NCBI RefSeq assembly: GCF_004310665.1
Contig: NZ_SIXF01000013.1
Span: 62,001-126,000 of the forward strand
Source of the DNA: Pedobacter kyonggii
GTDB taxonomy: Bacteria > Bacteroidota > Bacteroidia > Sphingobacteriales > Sphingobacteriaceae
Reading direction: 5' to 3'
DNA length: 64,000 nt
Below are positions 43,873 to 51,549 of the stretch, piece by piece (the first letter of the stretch is position 1; the number at the start of each line of letters is the position of its first letter). Both the position numbers and the translations under genes were made by a program. The notes beneath the pieces were generated by a model, which saw only the letters and a program-made list of their open reading frames with translations, made no database searches and was not told the origin of the DNA.

Positions 43873-45183
43873 ATGAAATTTTATAATCGCGAAAAGGAAC
43901 TCAACTTACTTCAAAAAATTGAGGAACGATCAAAACAAACGGCGCAAATGACTTTCGTTGTTGGTCGAAGAAGGATTGGGAAAACAAGTTTGCTGGTTGA
44001 GGCAAATGCAGGTAGACCAATGCTGTATTTTTTTGTTGCCAAAAAGAACGAGATACTACTTTGCGAGGAATTTGTGCAGGAGATCCGCTATAAATTACAG
44101 GTTGAAATATTTGGGGAGCTTAAGACCATTAAAAGTGTGTTTGGCTATTTGATGGAATTGGCCAAAACAAAGCATTTCACTTTAGTTATAGACGAATTTC
44201 AGGAATTTAATACCATCAATCCTTCTGTTTATAGCGATATGCAAAACATTTGGGTTAGCCAAAAAGGAGCAGCTAAAATTAATCTGATCTTATGTGGGTC
44301 CGTTTATTCTTTAATGAGCCGGATATTTGAACATGCTAAGGAACCGTTATTTGGTAGAGCAACAAGCAGAATACATTTGAAAGCCTTTACCATTTCTACG
44401 CTCAAGAAAATTCTGGCAGATTATTATCCGGATTATACGAATGATGATTTACTTGCTTTCTATTTGGTAACTGGCGGAGTAGCTAAGTATGTAGAATTGC
44501 TGATCGAAGAAAAGGCATTTACATTCGAGTCAATTTTGAATGTTATCCTGGCAGAAAATTCGCTCTTTTTGGACGAAGGAAAGAATGTGCTCGTTGATGA
44601 ATTTGGTAAGGAATACGGAAACTATTTCTCTATTTTATCATTAATTGCCTCTTCGAAAACCTCTAGGGTAGAAATTGAATCCATTATGGAAATGCAGACG
44701 GGAGGTTTTTTAGACCGCTTAGAAAACGAGTTCAATCTGATTAGTAAGATAAAGCCAATTTTCGCCAAACCCAATAGCCGATCGATGAAATATTATATTA
44801 ACGATAACTTTCTGAATTTCTGGTTCCGCTTTATTTATAAGTATCGTAGTGTGGTAGAAATAGGAAACTTAATCTATTTAAAGGAAATTGTTAAGCGTGA
44901 TTACCAGACCTATAGTGGACGCATCCTGGAAAAATATTTTATCGAAAAAATGATTGAGGAAGGAAATTTTTCTGCGATTGGAACCTATTGGGAAAAAAAC
45001 AATCAAAATGAAATTGATATCGTTGCTGTAAACGATTTGGAAAAATCAATCATTTTTGGAGAAGTAAAACGTAAAAAAGAAAACATCAGTATAGCCGGAT
45101 TAAAAGATAAAACCAGAAATCTTAAAGCTCAATTCAATGATTATCGTGCTGAATTCATTGGTTTATCCATTGAAGATATGTAA
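43873..45183 (+). CDS. AAA-type ATPase, DUF234/archaeal-ATPase family
   Basis: 436 aa. The ATG at 43873 gives the conserved start MKFYNREKELNLL; the frame extends to a TTG at 43819. Walker A is GRRRIGKTSLL, Walker B LVIDEFQEF. The C-terminal DUF234 region has a nuclease-like pattern (YFIEKMIEEGN, then NEIDIVAVNDLEKSIIFGEVKRK), i.e. E-x-D and E-x-K of PD-(D/E)XK type. Function of the family is unclear. The gene lies between a decoupled promoter and another FNR-type promoter, as if inserted later. Confidence 0.85.
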   Translation: MKFYNREKELNLLQKIEERSKQTAQMTFVVGRRRIGKTSLLVEANAGRPMLYFFVAKKNEILLCEEFVQEIRYKLQVEIFGELKTIKSVFGYLMELAKTKHFTLVIDEFQEFNTINPSVYSDMQNIWVSQKGAAKINLILCGSVYSLMSRIFEHAKEPLFGRATSRIHLKAFTISTLKKILADYYPDYTNDDLLAFYLVTGGVAKYVELLIEEKAFTFESILNVILAENSLFLDEGKNVLVDEFGKEYGNYFSILSLIASSKTSRVEIESIMEMQTGGFLDRLENEFNLISKIKPIFAKPNSRSMKYYINDNFLNFWFRFIYKYRSVVEIGNLIYLKEIVKRDYQTYSGRILEKYFIEKMIEEGNFSAIGTYWEKNNQNEIDIVAVNDLEKSIIFGEVKRKKENISIAGLKDKTRNLKAQFNDYRAEFIGLSIEDM

Positions 45184-45314
45184 TATAATTAGTAATCGAT
45201 TTTGATATTATGGGTATTGAATTATTTATTTTGCTAAGCGAATGGGACTGCTATAACAGTATGTCAAGTTTGATATTATAAAACCTTAAAAAGTGACCTC
45301 ACTCACTTTTCGTT

Positions 45315-45358
45315 TTGACAGGCATCATCTCCAGATCAGTTCAACTATAATAGTTTTG
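45315..45358 (+). promoter_or_regulatory. FNR-type box and TAGTTTTG -7 element
   Basis: TTGACAGGCATCAT (45315-45328) is an almost perfect FNR-type box (TTGAC-N4-ATCAT). TAGTTTTG at 45351-45358 matches TAnnTTTG. The distance of 29.5 bp from box centre to the -7 element would place the box near -41.5, the class II activator position. No -33 element is visible, as expected for an activator-dependent promoter. Confidence 0.7.
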
Positions 45359-45413
45359 CTGTCGAAATCATCGGCTTTTTGTTATAAAAGGCCAAACCTT
45401 ATTACGAAACACC

Positions 45414-47195
45414 ATGCCACATTCATTCCATATCCCCGTATTGGGCCTCGGCTATTCTATTGATACGCCACTAAAAGTTGCCAGGTACGGTATTTCATCC
45501 GTACTATCTGTTGTTGATGACGAACTGATTGAGCGCATGCGTGCTTTTCATTCAAAAAACCGCCAGATTCATTTCGAAGCGATTCCTAAAGGTGAAACCG
45601 ATAGCCGGAGTAAACGCATCACGGCCTACCTCAACTTTTTATCGGAAACCATAACCAACGATTTTAAAGCCCTAAAACAACAGGATTTTGCCACTGGTAA
45701 TGATATTTGCCGTTATTTTGAGTTACTGCCCGATACGGCTAAATTAAAGCATGGTTATGACCTGATGTTGCAATATCCTGAAGGTGAAACCAAGCTGACC
45801 TTCCAGGCGCTTTTAAAAAATGCGATGCAGGTAGGGGCTATTGATGTGAACATCATGGCTAAGGTAGATAAAATGAATTATGTAAATGGCGAATATTCGG
45901 GCGATACCAATACCGATGCATTGGCTGCGCTCCGTGGTTTTGCCGAAAGTAAACTAAACGCTTCAGTGGTGCTATCGGCTGGTATGAATCCGAAATTATA
46001 CAGTTATATGGAAAATTTTGAAGACTTTTTTCCAGATGAAAATGGCAAGCTGAAAAAGAAAATCATCTTAAAAGTAAGCGATTTCAGATCGGCACTGATC
46101 CAGGCTAAATTTTTGGCAAAAAAGGGTTTATGGGTTTCAGAATTCAGGATAGAGTCGGGTCTAAACTGTGGTGGTCATGCATTTGCAACAGAAGGATATT
46201 TACTGGGGCCGATTTTGGAGGAATTTAAGCTCAAAAAAAACGATATGCTTGCTGAGCTTTTTAAAATGTACCAATCTGCTTTGGCGCACAAGGGAATCCA
46301 AACAGAAAAACAGCCCAAACAGCGGGTAAGTGTTCAGGGTGGGATCGGTACGGCTGCAGAACACAATTTTCTCCTTCAATACTATAATCTCGATGCAACA
46401 GGATGGGGAAGCCCATTCCTATTGGTGCCAGAAGTAACCAATGTAGATGCCGGAACACTGGCGCAATTGGCCAGCTCAACAGAAAGCGATTTTTACCTAA
46501 GTGGAGCCTCTCCGCTGGGTATTCAGTTTAATAATTTTAAAAACAGCAGTATAGAAAAACAACGGGTTGAAAGAATTGAAAAGGGTAGGCCCGGAAGCCC
46601 GTGCACCAAAAAATACCTTTGCAACAATACCGAATTTACTGAGCAAGCCATCTGCACAGCATCCCGCGAATATCAGCATTTAAAGATCAAAAGCCTCAAA
46701 ACTGCTGGCCTGTCAGCAGATGAATACCAAAAACAGTTTAATCTGGTAACCGAAAAAGTTTGCCTTTGTGAGGGCTTGTGCGCCGCTACCTATTTGAAAC
46801 ATGACATGGCTAAACCAAAAGAAAGCACTGCAGTAGCCATTTGCCCCGGGCCAAACCTGGCCTATTTTTCTGATGTGTATTCACTTGATGAAATGGTGGG
46901 CCATATTTACGGGAAAATTAACCTGTTGAGGCAGGTAGAACGGCCACACATATTCATCAAAGAGCTCAATCTTTATATCGATTATCTTCAGGAAGATATC
47001 AAACAGCAGCTTCAACATTTCAGCGATAAAAAAATAAAACAGTTAAACGGATTCAAATTACAGTTGGCCGAAGGGATAAATTATTATAAAAAGCTTTTTG
47101 CCGAGGTTGCAGATCAGGCATCCGGCGAATTAAAAGCATTATATGAGCAGCTGGCAAAGTCTAAAGACAAACTGGACGGACTGATTGTTGAATAA
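45414..47195 (+). CDS. Large Cys-rich protein of unknown function
   Basis: 593 aa, cytoplasmic (no signal peptide). The opening IPVLGLGYSIDTPLKVARYG and the central QGGIGTAAEHNFLLQYYN with LVPEVTNVDAGTL recall TIM-barrel FMN enzymes of the nitropropane-dioxygenase/glutamate-synthase type, but I am not sure of it. A C-terminal part has Cys397, 403, 414, 450, 452, 456 and 477 (VCLCEGLC and AICPGP segments), enough for an iron-sulfur cluster. The last 100 residues are helical. It has one of the best FNR-type promoters in the window and lies next to the O2-sensing kinase, so it is probably a low-oxygen enzyme. No reaction can be named. Confidence 0.78.
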   Translation: MPHSFHIPVLGLGYSIDTPLKVARYGISSVLSVVDDELIERMRAFHSKNRQIHFEAIPKGETDSRSKRITAYLNFLSETITNDFKALKQQDFATGNDICRYFELLPDTAKLKHGYDLMLQYPEGETKLTFQALLKNAMQVGAIDVNIMAKVDKMNYVNGEYSGDTNTDALAALRGFAESKLNASVVLSAGMNPKLYSYMENFEDFFPDENGKLKKKIILKVSDFRSALIQAKFLAKKGLWVSEFRIESGLNCGGHAFATEGYLLGPILEEFKLKKNDMLAELFKMYQSALAHKGIQTEKQPKQRVSVQGGIGTAAEHNFLLQYYNLDATGWGSPFLLVPEVTNVDAGTLAQLASSTESDFYLSGASPLGIQFNNFKNSSIEKQRVERIEKGRPGSPCTKKYLCNNTEFTEQAICTASREYQHLKIKSLKTAGLSADEYQKQFNLVTEKVCLCEGLCAATYLKHDMAKPKESTAVAICPGPNLAYFSDVYSLDEMVGHIYGKINLLRQVERPHIFIKELNLYIDYLQEDIKQQLQHFSDKKIKQLNGFKLQLAEGINYYKKLFAEVADQASGELKALYEQLAKSKDKLDGLIVE

Positions 47196-47243
47196 TAGAA
47201 AAAAGATCGGCAATAACTTTTCTATATTTACAAGGATATACTG

Positions 47244-48443
47244 ATGTGTTACATGAATAGATCGAAATTTTTAGATGCAATTATTGAAAATGCCATTGAT
47301 GGGATTATTACCATTGATGATAAGGGACTCATAGAACATTTAAACCCGGCTGCACTTGAGCTTTTTGGTTATGGCAGAGAAGAGTTGGTAGGCAAAAATG
47401 TATCGGTTTTAATGCCAGAGCCCGATCATTCCCGGCATGATGGCTACTTATCCAGATATGAACATACCGGGCAGAAACACATTATAGGTGTTGGCAGGGA
47501 GGTTTCCGGAAAACGTAAGGATGGCTCGGTTTTCCCCTTCAGACTGGGGGTAAGCGAAATAAAATTTAGCGACCGTAAAATTTACACCGGTTTTATCCAC
47601 GATCTGAGTAAAGAAAAAGCCAATGAGGAGCAGATTAGAAGTTACACCGAAAAACTAGAGGTTAAAATAAAAGAACGTACACACGATCTTGTTAAGCTGG
47701 TATCCGAACTCGAAATGGCCAAGGAAAATATGCAGGCGCTTTTTCAGAAAGAGAAGGAGCTCAATCAGCTCAAAACAAGGTTTGTTTCTATGGCCTCGCA
47801 TGAGTTTAGAACACCACTCAGTTCGATACAATTATCAGCTTCTTTAATAGATAAATATACCTCCAAGCATGATGTGGCCAGTGTAGAAAAACATACACTG
47901 AAAATCAAAAATTCGATCAATAACCTGACCACTATCCTAAACGATTTCCTCTCGCTCGAAAAACTCGAGGCCGGAAAAGTAGAAGCATCAGCTCAGTACT
48001 TCAATATCATCAGCTTTGCTGAAGAAATAGCTGAAGAAATGCAGATGATGACCAAACAGAACCAGCATATTATTTACGAACATACAGGTACAACTGCCGA
48101 AGTTTACCTCGATCCGAACCTGTTGAAAAACTGTGTGATCAATCTGATTTCCAATTCGATAAAATACTCGGGCGCAGATACTTTGATCCAGTTCAATTCT
48201 ATTTTAAAAGATGATGAACTCATTTTGGAGGTAAAAGATAATGGTATAGGGATTCCAAAAGTGGACCAGCACAACTTATTCGAACCATTTTTCAGGGCAC
48301 ACAATACGGGCGATATCCCTGGCACAGGTTTAGGCCTGAACATTGTAAAAAGATATGTAGGGCTGATGAATGGCACTGTAGCCTGCCAAAGCGAACAAAA
48401 CTCAGGTACGGTTTTTACGCTCAGTTTTGTGCTTGGTAAATAA
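47244..48443 (+). CDS. FixL-like PAS sensor histidine kinase, probable haem-based oxygen sensor
   Basis: 399 aa, cytoplasmic. PAS domain about 8-125, a coiled coil about 128-175, HisKA with phospho-acceptor His186 (MASHEFRTP), HATPase with N box NLISNSIKYSG and G boxes VKDNGIGIP and GTGLGLNIV. The PAS domain matches Bradyrhizobium FixL closely around the haem: RHDGYLSRY has His65 at the position of proximal ligand His200 and Arg71 at Arg206; KHIIGVGREVSGKRKDG has His79 at His214 and Arg85 at Arg220, the O2-sensing arginine. This suggests haem binding, but related PAS kinases without haem share much of the motif. The regulator gene follows 24 bp downstream. Confidence 0.9.
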   Translation: MCYMNRSKFLDAIIENAIDGIITIDDKGLIEHLNPAALELFGYGREELVGKNVSVLMPEPDHSRHDGYLSRYEHTGQKHIIGVGREVSGKRKDGSVFPFRLGVSEIKFSDRKIYTGFIHDLSKEKANEEQIRSYTEKLEVKIKERTHDLVKLVSELEMAKENMQALFQKEKELNQLKTRFVSMASHEFRTPLSSIQLSASLIDKYTSKHDVASVEKHTLKIKNSINNLTTILNDFLSLEKLEAGKVEASAQYFNIISFAEEIAEEMQMMTKQNQHIIYEHTGTTAEVYLDPNLLKNCVINLISNSIKYSGADTLIQFNSILKDDELILEVKDNGIGIPKVDQHNLFEPFFRAHNTGDIPGTGLGLNIVKRYVGLMNGTVACQSEQNSGTVFTLSFVLGK

Positions 48444-48467
48444 TTTACAATTAAACACCCAATCTCT

Positions 48468-49499
48468 ATGAACAAGAAAGTTTTGATTATTGAAGATAAT
48501 GACGACATAAGAGAAAGTACAGCTGAGGTGCTGGATCTGGCGGGTTATGAAACTTTTACCGCGAAACATGGTAAAATAGGTGTAGAAATGGCTTTGAATT
48601 ATTTGCCTGATGTGATCCTCTGTGATATCATGATGCCAGAACTGGATGGTTACGGGGTTTTATACCTACTGAACAAAAACCAGAAAACGGCAAATATTCC
48701 TTTTATTTTCATTACGGCAAAAACCGAGCGGGCAGACATGCGAAAAGGCATGGAAATGGGGGCAGATGATTACCTCACCAAACCGTTTGATGATATAGAA
48801 CTTTTTAAGGCCATAGAAAGCAGGTTTAAAAAGAAACAGCAATCAGCTGGCTTTAATGCAGGATCAGGCAATAGCGAAGCGGTGATGGACGAGCTCCGTA
48901 AAAAGGGCAAATCAAAGCCAATTGCTAACAAACAGATTATTTATGTGGAAGGGGATGAACCAACCCATCTTTATTATGTAGTTAAGGGCCAGGTAAAAAC
49001 CTATAAACGTTTTAAGGATGGCAGGGAACTTTCGTCGAGTTTGTATCATGATGGGGATTTTTTTGGATATGAAAGTTTATGTAATGGCGAAGTATACACA
49101 GACAATGCAGCAACCTTAATTGAATCGGACATTATCCAGATCCCCAAAGCCGATTTTATGGAGTACCTGCTCAACCATCAGGCCGTATCCAAAACTTTCA
49201 TTGCTTTATTGTCTGGAAATGTGCGCGATAAAGGAAAGCAAATGCTTCAATTGGCCTATTCATCGGTACGGAAACGTGTAGCAGAAGCGTTGCTACAAGT
49301 GGCCACTAAATTTGGAGACAGTGTTGAAGATAGCTGTACCATCCGGATTTCTCGTGATGACCTTGCTGCGCTGGTAGGTACGGCCAGCGAAACAGTAAGC
49401 AGAATGCTCGCTGATTTTAAAGATGAAAAACTGATTGATAAAACCGGCAATGCCATCAATATCCGCTCGATCGAAAAACTCAGAAATATTAAGCAGTAA
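48468..49499 (+). CDS. Receiver-CRP/FNR fusion regulator (FixJ+FixK type)
   Basis: 343 aa. Receiver domain at residues 1-125 with Asp53 as phospho-acceptor (LCDIMMPELDG), Thr83 and Lys105. It is followed by a cNMP-binding-type domain (about 145-240) and a Crp-family helix-turn-helix (about 294-322). The recognition helix TASETVSRML has Glu308, Ser311 and Arg312 in the same order as Glu209/Ser212/Arg213 of E. coli FNR, so it should read TTGAT-N4-ATCAA-like sites. There is no N-terminal Cys cluster, so O2 sensing must come from elsewhere: the kinase 24 bp upstream. The boxes found in this window are the predicted targets. Confidence 0.92.
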   Translation: MNKKVLIIEDNDDIRESTAEVLDLAGYETFTAKHGKIGVEMALNYLPDVILCDIMMPELDGYGVLYLLNKNQKTANIPFIFITAKTERADMRKGMEMGADDYLTKPFDDIELFKAIESRFKKKQQSAGFNAGSGNSEAVMDELRKKGKSKPIANKQIIYVEGDEPTHLYYVVKGQVKTYKRFKDGRELSSSLYHDGDFFGYESLCNGEVYTDNAATLIESDIIQIPKADFMEYLLNHQAVSKTFIALLSGNVRDKGKQMLQLAYSSVRKRVAEALLQVATKFGDSVEDSCTIRISRDDLAALVGTASETVSRMLADFKDEKLIDKTGNAINIRSIEKLRNIKQ

Positions 49500-49537
49500 A
49501 TTGTTCATTGCTTAGGGGGTAATCGGTTAATTGTTTA

Positions 49538-49662
49538 AATCGGTTAATCGACTCCAAACGCCCAACTTACCCTGCCCATTGGTCAATAGCTGGATGGTTC
49601 ATAGTTGATAGCCAGGTTGTTGATGGACTAATCAATCGGTTAACTGGCTGCAAACGCCCAAC
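49538..49662. repeat. Two copies of an imperfect 29-bp direct repeat
   Basis: AATCGGTTAATCGACTCC plus CAAACGCCCAAC-type sequence at 49538-49566 recurs at 49634-49662 with few differences; the 3' part CAAACGCCCAAC is identical. The 99-bp region between the ends contains further ATCGGTTAA words. Position between the regulator gene and the hemN unit. Confidence 0.5.
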
Positions 49663-49716
49663 GCTAAACTAAGAAATGTAATAAAAATCATTTTTTTCTC
49701 TAAGCATCCTCACCTG

Positions 49717-49743
49717 TTGCGGTTTACTTCCGCTATAGTTTTG
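49717..49743 (+). promoter_or_regulatory. Promoter of the hemN unit
   Basis: TTG at 49717-49719, 16 bp, then TAGTTTTG at 49736-49743: both Bacteroidota promoter elements are present. A weak box CTAAGCATCCTCAC lies at the 29.5-bp distance (49700-49713), with one half-site (CTCAC) resembling the universal-stress-protein box; it may be decayed or not functional. Confidence 0.6.
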
Positions 49744-49761
49744 TATTCATAAACTCTGTAT

Positions 49762-50190
49762 ATGAAAGCTATAGCTTACAACATCAAACCCGATGAAAAG
49801 GAATGGTTGGTACTGGCCAATTATAAAAAACACGACATTACCATAATTGCCAATAGTTTAACTATTGATACGCTTTCATTTGCAACCGGAAAGGAAGCCC
49901 TGCTGGTTTTTAACAACGATGAACTAAGCGAGGCGATGATTCTGGGACTAAAAGCCCTGGGTATAAAATACATCGCAACCTCATCCTTCCAAACAGATCA
50001 TCTTGATTTAAAAGCTGCCGGTTCTGCCGGGATCAAAGTGGCAAATGTTCCTTTGGCATCCGGCGATGCCGACGCTAAACAGCGGATGGAACAGGTGATC
50101 AAAAACCTCGATCAATGGACTGCGGGTAAATGCGTAGGTAGCGCATGCTGCTGTCAAAACGAATGTTCTACCGTAAAAGCGCTGAAATAA
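49762..50190 (+). CDS. D-2-hydroxyacid dehydrogenase catalytic-domain-like protein with Cys-rich tail
   Basis: 142 aa. Residues 1-110 look like the N-terminal (substrate) part of D-lactate/2-hydroxyacid dehydrogenases (LGIKYIATSSFQTDHLDLKA, then AGIKVANVPLAS), but the NAD-binding half is missing. Instead there is a tail with Cys124, 129, 130, 131 and 135 (CVGSACCCQNEC). It overlaps the hemN start by one base, so it is co-translated with haem synthesis. This position and the Cys cluster suggest metal or redox handling rather than dehydrogenase activity. It is inferred, not proven. Confidence 0.8.
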   Translation: MKAIAYNIKPDEKEWLVLANYKKHDITIIANSLTIDTLSFATGKEALLVFNNDELSEAMILGLKALGIKYIATSSFQTDHLDLKAAGSAGIKVANVPLASGDADAKQRMEQVIKNLDQWTAGKCVGSACCCQNECSTVKALK

Positions 50191-51536
50191 TGGAAACTGC
50201 TGCACTACTTAAAAAATACAATGTTGCCGCGCCAAGGTACACCAGTTATCCAACTGTTCCTTACTGGGATAACGAAAATTTCAATGCAAACGGTTGGCTG
50301 GGCAGTGTGGCCAGTACCTATGCAACATGCAGGGAAGAAGGGATTAGCCTTTATATCCACCTTCCGTTTTGTGAAAGCCTTTGTACCTATTGCGGCTGCA
50401 ATACGCGTATTACTAAAAACCATTCGGTAGAGTTGCCATATATAGCAGCAGTACTTTCGGAGTGGAGAATGTATGTAGATGTTTTGAGGGAGAAACCCAA
50501 ACTAAAAGAACTGCACCTTGGTGGGGGAACACCAACTTTTTTTAGCGCAGAGAACCTGGGCTTACTGATCAATGGCATTCTGCAAAATTCAACTTTGGCT
50601 CCTGATGCCGAATTTTCTTTCGAGGCACATCCAGCCAATACTACCAGTGAACACTTAACTACGCTGTACAGCCTTGGCTTTAAAAGATTAAGCCTGGGAA
50701 TCCAGGATTTCGATCCTAAAGTGCAGTTTCTGATCAACCGTTTTCAAACGCCCCAACAGGTAGCTGTAGTTACCACAAAAGCAAGGGAAATCGGTTATAC
50801 CTCTGTTAACTTCGATCTGATTTATGGTCTTCCGGGACAAACAATTCCGGGCTTAGCGGATACCATAGCAGCGGTAATCGATATGAAGCCAGACCGCATT
50901 GCTTTTTACAGTTATGCCCATGTGCCCTGGTTAAAACCCGGCCAAAGGCATTATACAGAAAAAGATCTTCCCCTGGCCGACGAAAAATTTGCGCTTTACC
51001 AATTGGGCAGACAATTGCTTGATGCCGCAGGATATAAAGATGTAGGGATGGACCATTTTGCACTGAACAGCGATTCTTTATTCCAGGCAATGACTGAACA
51101 GAAGCTGCACCGCAATTTTATGGGTTACACCAATAAACATACCCATTTACTTATTGGCCTTGGCGTATCTGCTATTAGCGATAGCTGGACAGCTTTTGCA
51201 CAAAACCCTAAAACGGTAGAAGATTATCTCAATAAAATTGAACAAGGTAGACTACCTGTAGAAAAAGGCCATTTCCTTACAGGCGAAGATATTGAGGTAA
51301 GAAAACATATCCTTAACATCATGTGCAAGGAAAATACAATGTACAATGAGGGTATTCCAGAACAAGTGTATGGCAGGCTGTTGCCTTTATTACGCGATAA
51401 GTTGATCTGGGTAACAGAAAAAGAAATCAGGATTACCACCAAAGGACGATCTTTTTTACGGAATGTGTGTATGGCTTTCGACGAGAAACTATGGCTTAAA
51501 CAGCCCAAAACCCAATTGTTCAGTTCATCAATTTAA
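50190..51536 (+). CDS. hemN: Oxygen-independent coproporphyrinogen III oxidase
   Basis: Radical-SAM enzyme that converts coproporphyrinogen III to protoporphyrinogen IX without oxygen, needed for haem under low O2. The cluster motif CESLCTYCGC (C-x3-C-x2-C) is near residue 62, followed by GGGTPTFF, and the C-terminal HemN domain contains the YTNKHTHLLIGLGVSAISDSW region. The frame is open from an upstream ATG at 50145 but the ATG at 50190 (METAALLKKYN) matches the family start. 448 aa is normal. It sits directly before the cbb3 oxidase genes, whose haems it would supply. Confidence 0.93.
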   Translation: METAALLKKYNVAAPRYTSYPTVPYWDNENFNANGWLGSVASTYATCREEGISLYIHLPFCESLCTYCGCNTRITKNHSVELPYIAAVLSEWRMYVDVLREKPKLKELHLGGGTPTFFSAENLGLLINGILQNSTLAPDAEFSFEAHPANTTSEHLTTLYSLGFKRLSLGIQDFDPKVQFLINRFQTPQQVAVVTTKAREIGYTSVNFDLIYGLPGQTIPGLADTIAAVIDMKPDRIAFYSYAHVPWLKPGQRHYTEKDLPLADEKFALYQLGRQLLDAAGYKDVGMDHFALNSDSLFQAMTEQKLHRNFMGYTNKHTHLLIGLGVSAISDSWTAFAQNPKTVEDYLNKIEQGRLPVEKGHFLTGEDIEVRKHILNIMCKENTMYNEGIPEQVYGRLLPLLRDKLIWVTEKEIRITTKGRSFLRNVCMAFDEKLWLKQPKTQLFSSSI

Positions 51537-51549
51537 GAACAGGTTAAAA

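Noticed and set aside
49700-49713. FNR-type box before the hemN unit
   Set aside because: Only one half-site (CTCA) is kept; the other is TAA instead of TGA. I list it as a weak possibility inside the promoter entry, not as a box.
51463-51549. 29-codon N-terminal extension of ccoI
   Set aside because: It lies inside the hemN gene and has no conserved content; the ATG at 51550 follows hemN and leads into the first Cys motif.
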